From: Acetofilamentum sp.
Lineage (GTDB): Bacteria > Bacteroidota > Bacteroidia > Bacteroidales > JAFGXI01
Direction: 5' to 3'
Length of the DNA: 9,784 nt
Assembly (NCBI GenBank): GCA_020720565.1
Contig: DYOK01000098.1
Span: 1-9,784 of the forward strand
The position numbers and the translations under genes were made by a program. A model generated the notes under the pieces. That model made no database searches, had not been told where the DNA came from, and saw only the letters and a program-made list of their open reading frames with translations. This document shows, piece by piece, positions 7,924-9,784 of the stretch; position 1 is the stretch's first letter, and each line of letters opens with the position of its first letter.

Positions 7924-7951
7924 AAAAAAAGCCCCTATTGGGGTTTTTTTT
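7924..7951. terminator. Bidirectional Rho-independent terminator between convergent genes
   Basis: An A-run (7924-7930), then CCCC (7932-7935), a TATT loop and GGGG (7940-7943), then T8 (7944-7951). The A- and T-runs pair too, so either strand gives a GC stem followed by T's. It serves the OmpA gene ending at 7811 and, lying 4 bp past its stop, dprA. Confidence 0.9.
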
Positions 7952-7954
7952 ATA

Positions 7955-9070
7955 TTAGAATACGCGATATATTTTACCAGGCAGTACTTTTACCAAATGT
8001 CCAAATTCCAAATCTAACAGCGTAGCAGGAACTTCTTTGGGTTGAATTCCAGAGTTTTTGGTGATTTCGTCGATGGTGCTATCGGGGTGTGCTCTGAGCC
8101 AATCGAGTAATTGTTTTGCAGTGTCTGTGAGCTGACTGAATAAATCGAGCTGCTTAGCTTGTTTTGTTTTCAGCTTTAAATCCCAGTTCATTTGGCGAAC
8201 CAAATCGTCTACGGTAGCCAATAAGCCCGCCTTATTATACTTTATCAAGTTATTGCACCCTTCGGAGCGTTCGTCGCCAATGCGACCAGGAAATGCCATC
8301 ACTTCTCGATTGTATCCGAACGCAAAATCAGCGGTTACGAGCGATCCTCCTTTGGCTTTCGATTCTACCACAATGGTTAAATCGGACAAGCCCGCAATGA
8401 TTCGATTTCTGCTGATAAAATTACCCGCCGCGGGGAAAACACCATGAGGAAATTCTGTGATTAATCGACCATTGTGAAGTAATTCCATAGCCAAAGCTTT
8501 GTTATTGACCGGATAAATTCGATCGAGCCCATGCGCTAAAACACCAATTGTAGTGAGCCCTAGTTCGAGTGCTGACTTATGGGCACAGGCGTCAATTCCA
8601 TGAGCCAGACCGCTTACAATAATGGGGTTAATGCCAGAATCTTTTAACTCGGATATAATTCTTTTGCAGTGGTGTTTACCATATTCCGAAGGCAAACGTG
8701 TACCCACTATACTAATTGTAGCACGGTGTGTTGGCGTTTGCGAACCTTTGCTGAATATCAAAATTGGAGCATCGTCGCACTGCTTTAATCGAAAAGGATA
8801 GTCTTCGTCTAAAAAAAGATGACAATCAATTTTATACTTTTCGATAAATTTCATTTCCAATTCGGCTTTACGAAAAGCGTCGTCGGTATTAAACTGCTTT
8901 GCCGTGATGCTTCCTATACCTGGCACTCGAATGAGCTGTTCTTTCGATTGCATTAAAACCTCTTTAGGACTTCCGAAAAAGGCCACCAACTGACGTGCAT
9001 TAGCACTTCCGATGCCTTGAACAAAACTTAAGACCATCCAGTCGAATAATACATCGGTTTGGGAAGACAT
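7955..9070 (-). CDS. dprA: DNA-processing protein DprA (Smf)
   Basis: 371 residues, a normal length for the family. The N-terminus has helix-hairpin-helix-like turns (GIGSANA 20-26; VPGIGSITAK 49-58). The Rossmann-type DprA core follows, with IVGTR (121-125), SGLAHGID (153-160), RNRIIAGLSD (221-230), ESKAKGGSLVTA (236-247), FPGRIGDERSEGCN (260-273) and the NLI segment after it. The C-terminal winged-helix (DML1-like) domain spans about 310-371. Family knowledge: DprA binds incoming single-stranded DNA in the cytoplasm, shields it and loads RecA during natural transformation; the gene is also found in species not shown to be competent. It converges on the second OmpA gene, sharing a bidirectional terminator, and lies 111 bp downstream of a co-oriented small membrane protein. 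No missing motif or frameshift is seen. Confidence 0.97.
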   Translation of the reverse strand: MSSQTDVLFDWMVLSFVQGIGSANARQLVAFFGSPKEVLMQSKEQLIRVPGIGSITAKQFNTDDAFRKAELEMKFIEKYKIDCHLFLDEDYPFRLKQCDDAPILIFSKGSQTPTHRATISIVGTRLPSEYGKHHCKRIISELKDSGINPIIVSGLAHGIDACAHKSALELGLTTIGVLAHGLDRIYPVNNKALAMELLHNGRLITEFPHGVFPAAGNFISRNRIIAGLSDLTIVVESKAKGGSLVTADFAFGYNREVMAFPGRIGDERSEGCNNLIKYNKAGLLATVDDLVRQMNWDLKLKTKQAKQLDLFSQLTDTAKQLLDWLRAHPDSTIDEITKNSGIQPKEVPATLLDLEFGHLVKVLPGKIYRVF

Positions 9071-9129
9071 TTGGTTATATTTAGATTTTTTGGTTTAAAA
9101 AATTATTAATAAAGTATTTACTAAGCACC

Positions 9130-9162
9130 CAAATTAATATTTTGATTCCTTTGAATTTGCAA
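9130..9162 (-). promoter_or_regulatory. Weak candidate promoter for dprA
   Basis: On the minus strand, TTG (9162-9160) is separated by 22 bp from TTAATTTG (9137-9130), which differs from TAnnTTTG at one position. The predicted leader would be about 55 nt. The spacing is slightly long and the match imperfect. Confidence 0.25.
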
Positions 9163-9181
9163 CCACGATTTTTTGGGGAAT

Positions 9182-9649
9182 TTACTTTAATATCAATTCC
9201 AATTTGTTCATCTGGTCGGCATTAAACGAGCCTATCGAAATGGGTGGATATTTAACCACGCCTTTTTTTGTGCGTTGAAGTAAAATTAGGTTTTTTCTCA
9301 GGCCAAAGAATGAACGTTCAATCTGGTAACTATGGTAAGTCGATTTAGGAATTTTAATCATTTTAGGTTTTGGCCGAATAAACTTGGGGAGAATCCTGAA
9401 ATACTTAATTATAATATCTTCGCCTGCATTGTTGACCGAAATATAGGTATGATGAAGCCCATACCAGAAAAAACCACCAAAAAAGAAAATCAGAAAAATA
9501 ATGATGGCATATTGATACCCTTTTAAGGGCAAGTAGGGGTTGTTGTAGATGTCTAAGAAGGCCACCCCAAAGGTGCTGCCAAAAGCAATAGTTGCAAACA
9601 ACTCGTACTTTAACACTTTATAAAGCACATTGGTATTGTCGAATTCCAT
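9182..9649 (-). CDS. Small two-TM membrane protein with a beta-rich, possibly PH-like cytoplasmic domain; function unknown
   Basis: 155 residues. Two hydrophobic segments (about 16-34 and 46-66) form a hairpin. Residues 67-155 are basic and rich in predicted strands, ending in a short helix (NADQMNKLELILK). The layout of two TMs, then strands, then a terminal helix recalls bacterial membrane proteins with a PH-like (YdbS/DUF-type) domain, but I do not recognise a family with confidence. The PPISIG segment (136-141) before the last helix is the most conserved-looking part. The start is the first ATG after a likely -7 region, and a copy of the repeated motif lies 38 to 57 bp upstream. It is co-oriented with dprA, 111 bp downstream, with no clear terminator between, so read-through into dprA is possible. 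It has no Cys pairs, enzyme motifs or signs of transfer. Confidence 0.65.
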   Translation of the reverse strand: MEFDNTNVLYKVLKYELFATIAFGSTFGVAFLDIYNNPYLPLKGYQYAIIIFLIFFFGGFFWYGLHHTYISVNNAGEDIIIKYFRILPKFIRPKPKMIKIPKSTYHSYQIERSFFGLRKNLILLQRTKKGVVKYPPISIGSFNADQMNKLELILK

Positions 9650-9666
9650 ATCCGTTTTTTTGTTTG

Positions 9667-9674
9667 TAAAGATA
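9667..9674 (-). promoter_or_regulatory. Weak candidate -7 element for the two-TM gene
   Basis: On the minus strand it reads TATCTTTA, seven of eight positions of TAnnTTTG, 17 bp before the ATG at 9649. The motif copy at 9688-9706 occupies the region where a -33 element would lie, consistent with an operator covering the promoter. Confidence 0.3.
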
Positions 9675-9687
9675 ATGACATTATATC

Positions 9688-9706
9688 TAAGGTCTTCGAC
9701 CTATTT
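9688..9706 (+). promoter_or_regulatory. Repeated near-palindromic motif, copy 3 (best copy)
   Basis: TAAGGTCTTCGACCTATTT, with a perfect AGGTC-TTC-GACCT inverted repeat. It lies 38 to 57 bp upstream of the leftward start at 9649, mirroring the position of copy 1 relative to the rightward start at 234. The match to copy 1 continues for three more bases (AAT). Confidence 0.55.
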
Positions 9707-9784
9707 AATTTTTTTCTATAATGTAAAGAAAGTATCGCTCAACGTAAATTACATCCATTCCTTTCAGAACCACACAGCAAGACA

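Noticed and set aside
198..9706. The outer motif copies as terminal inverted repeats of a 9.5-kb mobile element
   Set aside because: Further copies lie inside, no transposase or target-site duplication is visible, and the genes are ordinary chromosomal types.

Overview
The window looks like ordinary chromosomal DNA from a member of the Bacteroidota. Evidence: AT-rich intergenic DNA, A-rich translation starts without Shine-Dalgarno sequences, a TAnnTTTG-type -7 element, and two tandem outer-membrane-associated proteins built as TPR - beta-propeller - carboxypeptidase-regulatory-like domain - OmpA C-terminal domain. That is the architecture of the type IX secretion protein PorE, which is known from this phylum. 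I see no tRNA, rRNA, CRISPR array, transposase, integrase or broken gene.

Layout, left to right. An AT-rich leader (1-233) carries one copy of a short repeated motif. A polytopic membrane protein follows (234-2324) with C-terminal TPRs; it resembles the TMTC / DUF1736 group of GT-C glycosyltransferases. Next comes a probable two-gene operon: an exported protein made of nine TPRs (2531-3583) and, 26 bp later, the first PorE-like OmpA protein (3610-5682). A strong Rho-independent terminator (5786-5820) closes it. The second PorE-like protein (5847-7811) has its own likely promoter at the edge of that terminator. A bidirectional terminator (about 7924-7951) then separates these rightward genes from two leftward ones: dprA (7955-9070) and, upstream of it, a small two-TM protein of unknown function (9182-9649).

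How the genes may work together: the four rightward genes all carry TPR arrays and all act in or beyond the inner membrane (one integral membrane protein, three with signal peptides). The two OmpA proteins probably tether a periplasmic or outer-membrane assembly to peptidoglycan; the TPR-only protein in the same operon is a plausible partner. dprA (DNA uptake and recombination) and the small membrane protein look functionally separate.

The least explained signal is a 19-bp near-palindromic motif (best copy TAAGGTCTTCGACCTATTT). It has three close copies, all intergenic, at 198-216, 5743-5761 and 9688-9706, and a fourth degenerate copy over the stop codon at 7809-7826. Two copies sit just upstream of start codons of divergently placed genes at opposite ends of the window, which suggests a shared operator or a small dispersed repeat family.
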